Of a stretch of 62,133 nt of DNA, positions 1 to 14,100 are shown one piece after another. The notes below the pieces were generated by a model. It ran no database searches. It was not told the DNA's origin and saw only the letters and a program-made list of their open reading frames with translations. The DNA lies in the NCBI GenBank assembly GCA_035547915.1, contig DASZTS010000041.1, forward strand, positions 1-62,133, given 5' to 3'. Position 1 is the first letter of the stretch; each line of letters begins with the position of its first letter. The translations under genes were made by a program, and so were the position numbers. This stretch comes from DASSFG01 sp035547915 (GTDB lineage Bacteria; Planctomycetota; Planctomycetia; Pirellulales; JAICIG01).

Positions 1-126
1 CGCGATCGAATCAACCCGCGCGTGATCAAACGTAAAATGAGTGGCTGGGCCAAGAAAACCAACAAACACCGTGATTCTCCCCAACCCACAAAGAACTTCC
101 GTCAATCCATCGTCCTGGTGAATTGA
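1..126 (+). pseudogene. C-terminal end of an IS4-type transposase (gene starts outside the window)
   Basis: Frame 1 is open from the first base to a TGA at 124-126. It encodes about 41 residues with the pattern NPRVIKRKMSGW followed by QPTKNFR, a basic tail typical of IS4-family transposases common in planctomycetes. Only the tail is in the window, so it is unknown whether the gene is complete to the left. It ends 97 bp before the IS66 transposase start, so two unrelated transposases sit end to end. Family assignment is from recognition of this tail only. Confidence 0.55.
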
Positions 127-222
127 ACGGTATTGGGGTTAATCCGCTGCTTCGTGCTACACCACTGCATCGTCGCTGGGGCGACGCATCGTGCGGCGAC
201 GCCTCTCGCGCGTCTGGTGGCC

Positions 223-1884
223 ATGAAGAAGCCCGCGCCGAAAATCATCGAGTTCGATACCGGTCGGCTCCAAGAACTGATGCGGCGTGCCGAACAGCGT
301 ACCTTCGAACAGCAAGACTACGCAACGACTCGCCGCGTGTTCGAAGCGTACCTCTACCTGCTCGAACTGGTTGATAACAAGAGCACCACGATTGGTCGGT
401 TGCGAAAGTTGCTGTTTGGTGCCAACACGGAGAAAACCGCCGACGTCGTGAGTCGCGAAACAGTGGACCAGGCGCCTTCGCCACCGGCATCGTCTTCCGC
501 CACTGCACTGCAGAGCGCCGCCGAGAAGAAACCCCCGAAAAAGCCGGGCCATGGCCGCAACGGCGCAAACTGCTACGCGGGCGCCAGCCGAGTAAAGATT
601 CGCCATGCGTCACTCCAGCCGGGCGATCTCTGCCCGAAATGCGGCACAGGCACCGCCTACTTGATGGGCCCCGGTGTCCTGGTCCGCTTCATCGGTCAGC
701 CGCCGCTCATGGCCACCATCTACGAACTGGAGAAGCTGCGCTGCAACTTGTGTGGAGAGATCTTCACGGCGCAGCCGCCCGCTCAAGCCGGCGCGGAGAA
801 ATACGACGCCAGCGCCGTGAGCATCATCGCCATGCTGCGCTACGGGCTGGGATTCCCTTTCAACCGTCTGGATCGGATGCAGCAAGACCTGGAGATTCCT
901 CTGCCCGCCTCGACGCAGTGGGAAATCGTGTCGGCCGCCTACGACAGCTTCACGCCGGTGTACGAAGAACTCATTCGCCAGGCGGCCCAAGGCGAGCTGC
1001 TGCACCACGACGATACGAACGTGAAAATCTTGGAGCTCATGGGACACGGCGCGAAGCAGCAGGCTTTCGACGAGTCGCACGAGGAGAACGACGCCGACCG
1101 CGTTGATCCGCAGCGGAAGGGGCTGTTCACTTCCGGCGTGGTGGCGTTGAGCGGAGAACAGCGGATCGCCTTGTTCTTTAGCGGCCGGCGACATGCCGGA
1201 GAGAACCTGGTGGAGGTTCTGCGTCAGCGTGCCAGCGGCTTGCCGCCGCCGATTCAGATGTGCGACGCACTCTCGCGGAACATGCCCCGTGAACTGAAGA
1301 CGATCGTGGCCAACTGCCTGGCCCATGGCCGCCGGCAGTTCGTCGAGGTCAACGAGCGCTTCCCCGCCGAGTGTCGTTACGTGCTGGAGGCGCTGGAAGA
1401 GGTCTACCGCAACGACGCTACCGCAGGCAAGGAGAAGTTGTCGGCTGAAGAGCGTCTGCTCTTTCACCAGACGCACAGCGGGCCGGTGATGGAAGAATTA
1501 CGCACCTGGCTGAAGCGGCAATTCGACGAGCGACTGGTGGAACCCAATTCGGGCTTGGGGGCCGCGATCAATTATCTGCGCAAGCATTGGGCGAAGCTGA
1601 CGCTCTTTCTGCGCGTGGCGGGAGCCCCTTTGGACAATAACCTCTGCGAGCGCGCGTTGAAGAAGGCGATCATGCACCGCAAAAACTCGCTTTTTTACAA
1701 GACGCAGAACGGTGCCGACGTGGGCGATCTCTACATGAGCTTGATTCACACCTGCGAGTTGAACGGCGTGAATCCGGTCGACTACCTGACCGAGTTGCTA
1801 CGTCACGCCGATGCGGTGGCCTGCGACCCGGCCGCTTGGCTCCCCTGGGCCTACCGCGAGCAACTCGTGCCGACCACGGACTGA
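223..1884 (+). CDS. IS66 family transposase
   Basis: DDE transposase of the IS66 family (TnpC-like), 553 residues from the ATG at 223. The frame is open back to 133, but the family-like sequence begins at MKKPAPKI. A zinc-binding segment has CPKC at residues 137-140 and CNLC at 174-177. The DDE core follows: HHDDT (Asp263/264), MCDALSRN (Asp348) and NNLCERALK (Glu476), so the catalytic triad appears intact. The C-terminal segment (LYMSLIHTCELNGVNP, then a CDPAAWLPW-like tail) is also typical. No tnpA or tnpB accessory genes are adjacent, so it is a solo-transposase form or a decayed element. I could not define terminal inverted repeats. It lies immediately upstream of the giant exoprotein gene. 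Confidence 0.93.
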   Translation: MKKPAPKIIEFDTGRLQELMRRAEQRTFEQQDYATTRRVFEAYLYLLELVDNKSTTIGRLRKLLFGANTEKTADVVSRETVDQAPSPPASSSATALQSAAEKKPPKKPGHGRNGANCYAGASRVKIRHASLQPGDLCPKCGTGTAYLMGPGVLVRFIGQPPLMATIYELEKLRCNLCGEIFTAQPPAQAGAEKYDASAVSIIAMLRYGLGFPFNRLDRMQQDLEIPLPASTQWEIVSAAYDSFTPVYEELIRQAAQGELLHHDDTNVKILELMGHGAKQQAFDESHEENDADRVDPQRKGLFTSGVVALSGEQRIALFFSGRRHAGENLVEVLRQRASGLPPPIQMCDALSRNMPRELKTIVANCLAHGRRQFVEVNERFPAECRYVLEALEEVYRNDATAGKEKLSAEERLLFHQTHSGPVMEELRTWLKRQFDERLVEPNSGLGAAINYLRKHWAKLTLFLRVAGAPLDNNLCERALKKAIMHRKNSLFYKTQNGADVGDLYMSLIHTCELNGVNPVDYLTELLRHADAVACDPAAWLPWAYREQLVPTTD

Positions 1885-2150
1885 CGCCGACCGCTGCTCG
1901 TCGCCAGTCCGTCTTGCCGGGCAGCCAACGCGCCCCTGACGCCGCAGATTTTTCACCTTCGCCGGAAGGACACCGCCTTCCCCAGCCATTGACGCCGAAC
2001 CGCTGGGAGTTCAGTCGATCCCGCCAAGTATTATAAGAACCGTTTCGCAAAATTGGCGTCACGAAAATCTTTCGCGGTCGCCTGTGGCGCATCGGCCACC
2101 TTCACCGGATCTATAGGTGGTGGGCAATCTTTGTTGCACGGGAGATGGCC

Positions 2151-5100
2151 ATGCCACCATCGGCCGGCCGCAAGGGCGAGCGCAAATGGTCCGATCACAG
2201 AGCCGCCTTCCCAAGGAACACGCGCCTAAGACATTACCATCCGCAACTGGCGAGCGAGTTGCTCGAAACTCGCTGGGTCTTGAATGGCGCCAATGCGGCC
2301 GCCTCGACCTCTCTCGACACCTACTCGCAAAACCCCCTGAGCTTTGAGACCAACGTCGGCCAGACCGCCGCACAGGTACAGTTCTTGGCGCGGGGACAGG
2401 GCTACGGCCTATATCTGACTCCGGACGAAGCGCTGCTCAGCTTGCAGCAGTCGTCCGGAAACGGCAGTTCGGCGGCTTTGCCCGGCGCGTCGCCGGCTCC
2501 GGCGGTCTTGAGCATGCAGTTGGTGGGTGCCAATCCCGCGGCCCAAGGCGCCGGTCTCGATAAATTAACGAGCACGACTAACTATCTTGGCGCGACACCG
2601 GCGACCAGCTTCACAGATATCGGGAATTACGGCCAGGTCGAATATCAAGACGTTTATTCTGGCATCAACTTGATCTATTACGGCAATCAGCAGCAACTCG
2701 AATTCAACTTCGTGGTCGCCCCGGGGGCCGACCCCAACCAGGTCGCACTCAGCTTCCAGGGCACCGAATCGATTTCAATCGACAGCGCCGGCAACCTAGT
2801 GCAGCACACCGCAGGTGGTAATGTCGTCGAGCAGGCGCCGGTTGTCTATCAGACAATTGACGGAATCAAGCAGGCCGTTTCCGGCGCTTATGTTATGCAG
2901 GGCGCGAACCAGGTGGGCTTTCGGGTCGGCATATACGACCACAGCCAGCCGCTCGTCATCGACCCAGTGGTGATCTATGCTACCTATCTCGGTGGCACCG
3001 GCGATGACTACGGCGTTGGCATCGCGGTGGACTCTAGCGGCAATACCTACGTCACGGGCTGGACCAACTCGCTTGATTTCCCAACAACCGCTGGCTCTCT
3101 GCAACCAACTTCTCTCTACTCCGTCCCCAATATGATTGTGGTGGGCAATGAAACATACGTCACCAAGTTCGATCCCAGCGGCAAGGAAATCGCGTCCACT
3201 TATGTTGGTGGGCAATCGACAACGAACGACGCAGGAACGACGATCGAAATCGACAACTCGGCAACGTCCATAGCCGTGGACCGCTCCGGCAATGTTTACC
3301 TGACCGGATCGGCAGGAATCAATTCCGCGATCCAACCGTTTCCGACCACGCTGGTTCCTTTCCCCGCCCCTCCCTCTCCGAGCTACGTGGGGAGCGGTAC
3401 CTATGTGGTGGAGATAAACGCCGCGCTCAGCGAAATGGTCTATTCCACATATCTCACGGGCGGAGAGGGCTATTCGATTGCTGTAGATAGTGCCGGAGAC
3501 GCCTTTGTGACGGGCTATGTCAATACCGGCAACGCTTCTCCGGACAGCGTCGACTCCTTTGATTTCAGTTTTAACACTCCATTTGTTGCCAAATTGGACT
3601 CCAGCGGCGGTGTCGTTTACAACGAACCGTTCGCAGTAAGCGGTGTTCCCTCCAACGGCAGCCATGGCGACTCCGATATAGGCAATCTGGCCGCCGGTAT
3701 CGCGGTCGATGCGACCGGCGATGCCTATGTCGTCGGCACCACCGATTCCAATACGATCGGGACCGCTGTGCCCGCCGCCCGAACTAATCTGGGCGGCTAC
3801 GACACCTACGTCTTGAAAGTCGATCCGCAAGGGCAGCAAATCTACCTTGCGCAGGTCGGCGGCAGCGGCGACGACTACGGCAAGGCAATCGCGGTCGATG
3901 CGGCCGGCGATGCGTATGTGACGGGAACGACCAATTCCGACAATTTCTCCACGCTGAATCCATACCAAGCCAGCAACCATGGTGACGTCGCCCACCCCGA
4001 CGCTGGCGATGAGTTCAACGCGTTCGTGTACAAATTGAATCCCGCCGGCACCCAATTGCTCTACTCGACTTATCTCGGAGGCAGTGGCAACTCTGTCGTT
4101 GGCACCGCGTCTTATGAGCTGGGTGGTCTAGATGGCTACGACACTGGAAACGGCATCGCCATCGACAGTGCCGGCAACGCGTACGTCGTTGGCGCGACGG
4201 ACTCGTTAGATTTCCCCACAACCGCGGACGCCGTTCAGCCTGCCTTCGGCGGCGGGTTTCAAGATGCGTTCGTTACCGAGCTCAATGCCAATGGCTCGGG
4301 GCTCGTTTATTCCACGTTCTATGGTGGATCGGGTAGTGACCAGTCGCCCGTGTCCGCTGCTAATAGTGGTTCTGAACACGATGTGAATGCTTACGGGTCG
4401 GCTATTGCGGTAGACCAGGGCGGCGGCATTTATGTTACTGGCTATACAAGCTCAGCCGCTTTTCCAACGGTGAATGCGGCCCAGTTGATGTTCGGCGGAG
4501 GCCCGAGTGAGCTACGTGACGCGCAGGGTCCCGCCTTCGAAGGTGCGACGGTGTATGGCAGCCCGTTCGATGCCTTCGTGGCTGAGCTCAGCACCCAGTC
4601 CCTTGTGCTGACCCCCATGCCGGTCCAAGCGACTATCGGGCAGAGTTTCTCCGGCGTGGTGGCGACCTTTACGGCGCCTCACGCGGATGATCCCGCGAGC
4701 GATTACGTTGCTTCGATCAACTGGGGCGACGGCAGCCCGATCGACGTTGCAGCGGCTATCAATCAAACCGGGAATCCAGCGGCGCCCTATCAGGTGTTAG
4801 GTACGCACACCTACAAAACTACCGGAGACTATCAGGTGGTGGTCGCGGTAGTCGACTCGCCCGACCATTTGCAGGCGACGACGGGTGTTGATGCTAGCAG
4901 CATCACCGGGAGCCAATCGGAAGCCACGGTCGCCGTCAACCCCACCAAGCCCAGCAATCTTTTTGTAGCCTCGACCTATGGCTTGGGCGGGTCCGGCGGT
5001 TTCGGGGCGTATAGTATGGATGGTGGCGCGACGTGGACACTGGTGAGTGGCGGTAATGTGGGCACAGGCGCGGCAGGCGATGGATTAGACAAGCCTATTG

Positions 5101-8100
5101 GGAATTTTACCGCGGCGTTCGACCAATTCGGGAATCTCTACATAACCTACGTTGCGTTAGATTCCAATGGCTCGTCGGAAATTGCCGTAGCATGGAGCGT
5201 CGACGGCGGACAAACCTTTCAGCCACTGGCGTCGTTTCCCGGCTATAACTCAGACCAACCAAAAGTGACTGCCGGTCCCGGCCCAACCGTCGGCACAGCC
5301 AGTGTCCTGGTATCGTTTACGAATGACCAGCCGAGCCGGCAGGTGTATGTCGCTGGGGCCGTTATTGCGGGGCCAGGGCTAATGCCGACCTTCAGCGCGC
5401 CCGTGGCGGTTCCCGGTGGCGCCGGTGGCCTGACAACCGACGTCGCTGTCGGCCCAAGCGGACAAGTCGTTGTTTCGTGGGCGCATCTGAATCTGCCAAC
5501 CGATCCGAACGACGGCGACGTATATGTCAGCCTGGACTCGCAGGGGCTTAGCAACCTTTCCCCCGGCGCATTCCAGCAAACGCCGTCGTTGGTTCCGATA
5601 ACTCCTTCTCTTTTGGGAACGTTCATCGCCGTGCCGGCCGCGCCTTACCGGGGTATCAGCGGTGTACAGCCCTGGATCGCATTCGACGACAGCAATGGGC
5701 CACACCGTGGTCGTCTTTACCTGCTCTACTCCAGTTCCAGTATGCCATTAGAGGGCGGCACGTCTCCTCAGCCGCCCTCTAATGGTGCCGGCGTGCAGGA
5801 TCCGAATGCCGTTCTCAGTGTGAATCTTATTTACTCCGATGACAACGGCGCCACCTTTTCGTCGGTGTCTGGGCTGCAGAACAACAGTGGTGGTGACCAA
5901 CTGATACCGAGCCTCGCCGTCGATCCGATCACGGGCGACGTCGCCGTGGCCTTCTATGGAACCAGCGCGCCCAGCGATCCGGCTACACAGTTTTACACAA
6001 CGGTCAGCGACGACGGCGGCGCCACGTTCACCACGCCGGCGCAGGTGAACATCGGCAGCACGAATTTTGCCGGGTCGACCAACAACCAGTACGGCGATTA
6101 CAGCGGAATTGCGTATTATGACCGTGAACTCTTTCCGGCCTGGAACGACAACAGCCCGCAGCTCGAGGGGAACCCGAGCCTCCCCAACGCCGACGTGGCC
6201 GTCGCCCGTGTCGATGTCGCCCAGGTCAGTTGGCCGCCGCCCGTGGTGGCGCCTGCGACGATCAGCTCCTCCGAAGGCACATTTTTCAGTGGCACGGTGG
6301 CAACCTTCACCGACGAGGACCCGGCGCTGACGGCCGACGATTTCACCGGCATGATCAACTGGGGCGATGGCAGCAGTTCCAGTGGCACCATTTCTCCGTC
6401 GGCGAACGGAAATGACGGATTCACTCTCAGCGGCAGCCATACGTATGTCTCGGCAGGGGCGTATATCGTAAGCGCAACCGTTCATGATGACGTGAATAAT
6501 CTCGATGGCACTTCGACCACCGACGTCAGCCGATTGTCCGGCAACGAAAACGACGGCACGATCGCCGTCGATCCCGTGGACACGGACCGCCTGTTTGCCG
6601 CATCGAACGAAGAAAGCATCGGACTGTTCGTTTCCAGCAGCAACGATGGCGGACTTACCTGGTCGGGAACCACGATTGCCGATGGCGGTGACGGGCTACC
6701 TTTAGGCGGCAGCCAGCCACAGGTGGTGTTCGATCAGTTCGGGAACCTCTATCTCGCCTACGTCGACCAGGCCGGCGACACAATCGTCGTGGCGATGAGC
6801 GGCGATTACGGGCAATCATTCACGGTCTTAGATACCTTTTTCAACGCCGGCGGCGTTTCGCGGCCCCTGATCGCGACCGGGCCGGGACCGAGCGGCGCCG
6901 CCAGTGTCTGGTTGGCCTTCTTGGAAGGCTCGCAACTCGAAGTCACGGGGACAGATGTCGATTCACTGGGCGTGGTGGGTGTATTCAATCCGCTGCAAAC
7001 GGCCGCCAGCGCGTCCTCCGGAGACACGCTGAATATGGGCGGGCTGGCCGTAGGGCCGGCTGGGCAAGTGATGGTTTCGTACCAGACTCAAACGGTCTCC
7101 ACGGGACCCTCTGCCATTTACGCCGCGGTGGATGCGACCGGGCTGACCGGCTCTTTTGGACCGCCAGTGCTCGTCACGCAAACCAACGTCGGAGGCGCCG
7201 ATTCCATCCCGCCCCAACAGACGCACACCATCGGCACTGGCGCCAGCCTGGCCTGGGATCGTAGCGGCGGCCCGAACAATGGCCGCGTTTATCTCGTCTA
7301 TGTCAACGCCGCCGCCGTCGGTAGTCAGACCACCAAGATCTATGAGGTCTCCTCGGACAACAACGGCCAAACGTGGAGCGCGCCCGTGCAGGCCAGCGAC
7401 GATACGACGAACAGCAGCGAATTCCTGCCCAGTATCGCCGTGGACCAGACCGACGGCGACGTGGGCGTGGCCTGGTACGACGCCCGCAACGATACCAATG
7501 ATGTCACCACGCAGTTCTTCGCGGCGGTCAGCAGTGACGGCGGCCAGAGCTTTTCGCCCAACGTTTCCGTAAGTCTCGGCGACGCTGACGCCACCAATGC
7601 CAATCTGGACTCCTTCGGTCAGCAAAACCAGTACGGCGACTACACCGGCCTGGCTTTTGTAAATGGTATTCTTTACCCGTTGTGGGCCGACAATAGCTCG
7701 GAGCTAAACAACAATCCCGACCCGCCGAATTTTGATATTGCCGTGGCGCGTCCGGCAGTGGCGCACATCGCCGATTTGCCCCTCACCGCCGAGCCGCTCG
7801 ACATCTCCGCCGAGGTTAAGGACGAAGGGAGCGAGTTCACGGCCAATCTCGCTACCTTCACCGATCCCGACTCGAACGCGCAGGCCAGCCTCTACACGGC
7901 GACCATCGACTGGGGTGATCCCGATCCGAACACCGGCGCGGCCGATACCACCACGGGCACAATCACGGCCAACGGTGAAGGTCAATTCACCGTCAGCGGT
8001 ACGCACGTTTACATGGCGGCCAGCGAATACAGCATCACCATTACCATCAAGGACAAAGGCGGGGCGTCGGCCACCGTAACAACAACCGCCCTAGTTTCCG

Positions 8101-11100
8101 ACGCGCCTTTGGAACCGGGCGGAGACACCACGTTCACGGCTTACACGGGACAGCCTTTGCAAGCCATCGTCGGGACGTTTACCGACGAAGATCCCAACGG
8201 CGCGCCCGACGACTATTCGACCACGATCGACTGGGGCGATCAGCAGCAGTCGAGCGGCCTGGTGACGTTCGCGGGGTCGGCCGCCCTGGCCTATGACTCC
8301 GCCAACAACACGTTGTACACGTTCGGCAACAATGATCTGGTGGCAAATAACCCGCCGTATCTGATGGCGATCAGCTTGCAAGGCGTGGTGTCGCCCGTGG
8401 CGCCGGTCGATGGCACCTACTACGGCGGCCTGGCATTCGATCCGAACAATGGCGCGCTCTATGCGATCAGCAACGGCGACAACGGCGCGTCGACGCTGAT
8501 GAGTTTTGATTTCTTATCGCAGACGTTTTCACTGGTGGCGGCGTTGGGCAACGGCTTCACCGGCGGCCTGGCGTTCGATAGCGCCGACGGCAATCTCTAT
8601 GCCATTTCCGGGGCCGTCGGTTCGTCGTGGCAACTCGACCAGATCTCTCCCACGAGCGGATCGGTCACGGTGCTAGGCACTCTGGCACCGGCGGGCAATC
8701 AGCCGCCGATCAGTTACACAGGTCTCTCGTTCTATTCCGACGGCAATGCGTACGCGGTCGGCAACGACTCGGACGGCAACTCCACGCTCTATCGGCTCTC
8801 GATCGGCGCCTCCATAACGGTGGCCTCGATCAGCCAATTAGGCAATAACCTCACCACGCCGCCCTCGACCCAGGAAGGATTTACGGGAGGTCTGGCCTAC
8901 GTGCCGACAGGCGCGGGATCACTTCTGGCGGGCAGCCTCGTCGGGATCTCCGGCGACGGCAGCGGTACCACGTATCTCAATACGATCGATGTGGACGGCA
9001 CGACCGCCTCGGTGTTCGAGGTTTACGTCGCCGCTCCGCCGGGGCAAACGAAGGCGGCATCGGGCGATTTCTCCAACGGCTTCGACATCATCGGCACTCA
9101 TACCTACAGCCAGCTCACGACGGCGCCGCTCACGATCACGATCACTGACGTCGAACCCTCTCAGGTTCCCGGCAGTGTGGCGAGAAGCACGGCTACCGAC
9201 GGCGGCACGGTGACGGTCAACTATCCGCCGCCGGAGGCGCTCCCCGCGCCGCCAGCGTTCACCGCCTACCAGGGCGACTCCACGGGCTCGTTGAACCTGG
9301 CGACCTTCAGCGTTGCCGGTGGGCCGTCGAGCGCAGCGGGCTATTACAGCGCCTCGATCGATTGGGGCGATGGCAGTACCGATTCGGGCACGATCGCCAT
9401 TTCCGCTGACGCGATCACTGTCAGTGGCACGCACACCTATCAAATGCAGGGCGGTTTCCAGCCGACGGTCGTTCTCCATGACCCGACGGGCAGCTCGGCC
9501 ATGGTGACGGATTCGCTCACCGTTCTCGCCGACGTCACTGGTAAGATCCATGCCGTTAGTTCCGGTTTGATCTATAACCCGCTCACCCGGCTCTTTAATG
9601 GCAGTGTGATGTTCACCAATACCGGCGGCACGACGCTCAGCGGGCCGTTTCCGCTTGTGTTTCAAGGGTTGCCCGCCGGAGTTACGCTGGCCGACGCGAC
9701 CGGCGCCACAGGCGGCGGCATCCCCTATATCAGCGACGCGCTGGCGACGCTGGCGCCGGGCCAGTCGAGCACGGTGGAGGTGCAATTCAACGATCCCCAA
9801 TTCAGTCCGATCACCTACACGCTGCAAGTCATCGATCCGCCGCTCGCGGCGGCGAACTCCCCGACGCAACCAGAAATAAGCTACGGCCAGATCCCCCTGG
9901 GCTTTGAACCGAACGAAGGCCAAACGGCGAGTCAGGTTCAATATCTGGCCCAGGGGAGCGGCTATTCTCTGTTCCTGACTTCCAACGATGCCGTCCTTAG
10001 CCTGGATAATTCCGCAAGCTCTGGAACCGGGGACGCAGCGCCCTCCACAACTCAGCAAAGCGTGCTTCAGATGCAGCTCGTCGATGCCAACCAAACGCCG
10101 ACCGTGGTTGGACTCGATGAGGAGCCAGGTAAGAGCAACTATTTACTCGGCTCCGACGCCAGCACGTGGATCACTAACGTTGCAAGTTACGCTAAGGTCG
10201 AATACCAACAGGTTTATCCAGGTGTCGACCTCGTTTACTATGGGAACCAGGGGCAACTCGAATACGACTTCATCGTGACGCCGGGGACAGATCCCAGCGT
10301 CATCAAGTTCGGCGTCCAGGGCGCCGACACTCTGACGCTCGATGCACAGGGAGATCTCATTCTGGGCACGGCTGCGGGCGATGTCGTGCAGCAGGCTCCT
10401 AACATTTATCAAGAAATCGACGGCGCCAAGGAAATCGTAGCCGGACATTATGTCCTGCTGGGCCAAAACCAGATCGGCTTCGCGCTGGGCGCATACGACC
10501 TCAGCCGGCCACTTGTCATCGACCCCGTGCTCGTTTATTCCACCTACCTGGAAGGAAGCACGATCAATCAAGGAAACTATCCGTCCTACCTCGGATTGAA
10601 CGCTGCGGTCAGCATTGCTGTGGACGCTTCCGGTGATGCGTACGTGACCGGCACTACCAATTCACTGAACTTTCCCACGACGCCTGGCGCCGCGCAATCG
10701 AGTACTCAAATCCTGCCACTCGCGCCTGGTCTGGAGGGTTCGGTCGCATTCGTCACCAAATTGAACACCGACGGAACAGGCGTCGTGTACTCGACTTACC
10801 TGGGGCCCGCGATTGCCACCGACTTGAACACGGTCGGAACATCGATCGCCTTGGACGCGGCGGGCGAGGCATACGTGACCGGCTATACCGACGCACCCGG
10901 ACTTCCAGCCGTCAACGCCGTTCAACCCTCACTGGGACCGAGCGCGGAGCAGGGGCCTATCCAAACGTCAACCTATGACGCCTTCGTGGCGAAATTGAAC
11001 GCCAGCGGATCCGCATTGATCTTTTCCACCTATCTCGGAGGTGGCCTGAATGACTACGGCAATAGCATCGCCGTGGATGCCGCTGGAAACGCTTACGTCG

Positions 11101-14100
11101 CGGGCGCCACCGACTCGGCCAACTTCCCAACCACCGCGGGGGCCTTGCAGGGTCCGCACACCGACGGCAACCCGGACGATCCGCCGGGCGTTCAGGGCGA
11201 GGGCTTCGTTGCCAAATTCAGTTCCACCGGCGATTTGATTTACTCGACCTATCTGGGGGGCAGCTCATTCAGCGCCGCCTATGGTGTCGCCGTCGACACC
11301 ACGGGAGACGCTTATGTGACGGGCCAAACCACTGCGCCAGATTTCCAAACAGAACATCCTATTCAGGGCACGCTTTATACAGATGGATTGACGGTGGCCG
11401 ACGCCTTCATTGCGGAATTGAACCCAACAGGATCGGCGCTGGTGTATTCGACGTACTACGGCGGCCACCTTGACGAAATGGGCCTCAGCATCGCCGTGGA
11501 TGCCACGGGAAGCGCTTACGTCACGGGCTATCAAGATCTTATCGGAGGCCCCTCTGGAGAACAACCGTTTTCTAGCAACGGAAACCGCCCGGACTACGGC
11601 TTTATCGCTAAGCTGAGTCCCGGCGGCGCCACGCTCGTCTATTCAACTTCATTTACAGACTTCTACCAAGGCGGCGATGCGATTGATCTCATCCCCGATG
11701 ACTACATAAACGGGTTCAGTGGTCAGCGGATCGCAGTGGATTCGACTGGGAATGCCTATGTGTCAGGCGTAGACGTTTTCGATGCAGCCGGCAACGCCTA
11801 TTATCATAACGATCCGGCGGGGGTTGCCGCAGGCGGAATCCTCGACGCGGTTGTGTACGAATTCGGTCCTAGCGGTGCGGTGTACCGCACAACCATGCTT
11901 GGCGGCAGCGCCAACGACACTGCACCAATTCCTCTTAACCAGAGTTTTGGTTCGGGAATCGCCCTGGATCCTGCGGGGGACGTTTACGTAAGCGGATTCA
12001 CCAGCCGCGCGACTGGTTTCCCAACCACGCCGGGCGCTTTTGAAGTGTCGGGTCTATATAGTGAGTCCTATGAGGAAACCTCGGCGTTCGTGCTAAAAAT
12101 CGCCCCGCCGGCGGCGGGTGTCTTGAGCGTCTCGGCGATCCCTATCCACACGACCGAGGGCGCCAGTTTCAGCGGCGTTGTGGCGTCCTTTACGGACAGC
12201 GACGGCGATCCAGCAGGAAATTTCACCGCTCTGATTGACTGGGGCGACGGCGGCACTTCGACGGGCACGGTGGCCGCCGATGCCAGCGGCCGGTTCAATG
12301 TCACCGGAACACACACGTTTGCGGAAGCCGGATTCTACCCCATCGAGGTCGCAGTTTCGGACATTGACGGCGGCACGGCCAGCGCGAGCACGACGGCGGT
12401 TACAACGGGGCCCACTGGCGACATCAGCTACCCGATAGAGATCGATACGTCTGCCCTCCAAGGAACGGCCGGCTCGATTGATTTTCAATTCAATCCGGGG
12501 GCAGCGCCCGGCGCCCAGCCTGCCGTGGCCACCATCAGCGACCTTACCGTGACAGGCGGCAGCCTCACGTCGGCGGTTACCGATGTGGGCGCCGCCTCGG
12601 GCTCGTTCCCCGGCGCCGTCGAGCTTGTTAACAGTTCGGCGCTGAATGAAGTTGAACAGGGAATCACGTTCGGAACGAGCATCCATTTCGAAGTCACCAT
12701 CTCCGGCTCCGCGGTCGAGGAGCCGAACAACGGTGACTTTGGCAGCGCATTCGCGGTGCAAATCCTGGGTGCGGACGGTTTGACCCCGCAATCGACCGTC
12801 GACCCAAGTGGGGCCGTGAACAAAGTCGATGTCAGCCCGGACGGCAGCACCACGGTCACGAACTTTGCCTCATCGGCCCAGGGGGGCTTGCCGGTCGCCG
12901 GCACTCCCAATGTAGCCGACGCGCCCCTGTCTGCCAGCGGTAACAATCTGCAGGCCACCGCAGGCACGCTGTTTACGGGAGCGATCGCCACGTTCACCGA
13001 CGCCAATCCAGATGCCCGGCCTGATGATTTCGCCACGCCCACGATCGCCTGGGGCGACGGCCAGACCTCCACGGGCACCATCACGCTCGGCAGCAGTGGA
13101 GCTTTCGAGGTCACCGGCACACATACGTATGCCAGCGACGGAACCTACGCTGCGAGCTTGACGGTCAACGATATCGGTGGCAGTCTCGCGACTGCGACCG
13201 CCACGGTCACCGTCGCGCCGGTGGCGGCGGCAACCGTCACCTTCGAGGGCATGGGGTTTGACGTCGAGGCCACGACAGACAGGCCGTTCACTGGCCTTGT
13301 GGCCTCGTTCAGCGACAGCAAGAGTGGCGCCGCGGCAAGTGATTTCACGGCCGTCATCGCATGGGGCGATGGCATAACCTCGACCGGCACGGTCGCCGCT
13401 AACGGCAACGGCGGTTTCGACGTGACGGGCACGCACACGTACGCGGTTGCCGATTTGTATCCGATCGACGTGACCGTCAATGACGGCCTTGGCGATGTTT
13501 TCACTCTTACCGCGAGCGGAACCTGGACTGCTGCCGCTGCGCTGCCGGAAGCAGACGATCTCATTGCCGCGGTGACCGGCGCCGATGGCCGCATCTACGA
13601 GGTCGCTTCTCGTGGCGCTAGCATCAATGCCTACGATCCTGCCGCCAATGTCTGGACGAGCGTAACAAACGGCTTCGGATCGGTACAATTGGGCGGCTAT
13701 GCGGTCAGCGAGGGCAAAGATGGCCGTATTTATGTCCTGGGCGGCTATGATTTCCTCACCGACAGCGTAACGGGTCAGGCGGAAGCCTATGATCCGGCGA
13801 CCGATGCCTGGAGCACGCTGGCGCCGATGCCAACGCCCGTATACGATGCCGTCGCCACGACCGGGCCGGACGGCCGCATCTATCTCCTCGGCGGCACCGA
13901 CGGTACTAGCAATCAGCCGACGACGCTTGTGGAAGTTTATGATCCGAGCAACAACGCCTGGACCACGGCGTCAGCGATGCCTACGCCGCTGTACGGGGCC
14001 GCCGCTACGGCTGGGCTAGATGGCCGTATCTATGTCTTCGGTGGCTATGGCGCCGGCCGTGTCGAGGTCTACAATCCCGCCACAAACACTTGGTCCACCG

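Noticed and set aside
2796..4055. 419-codon minus-strand frame under the first giant gene
   Set aside because: Antisense shadow of the SBBP repeats, rich in Asp/Arg/Ile with no recognisable domain.
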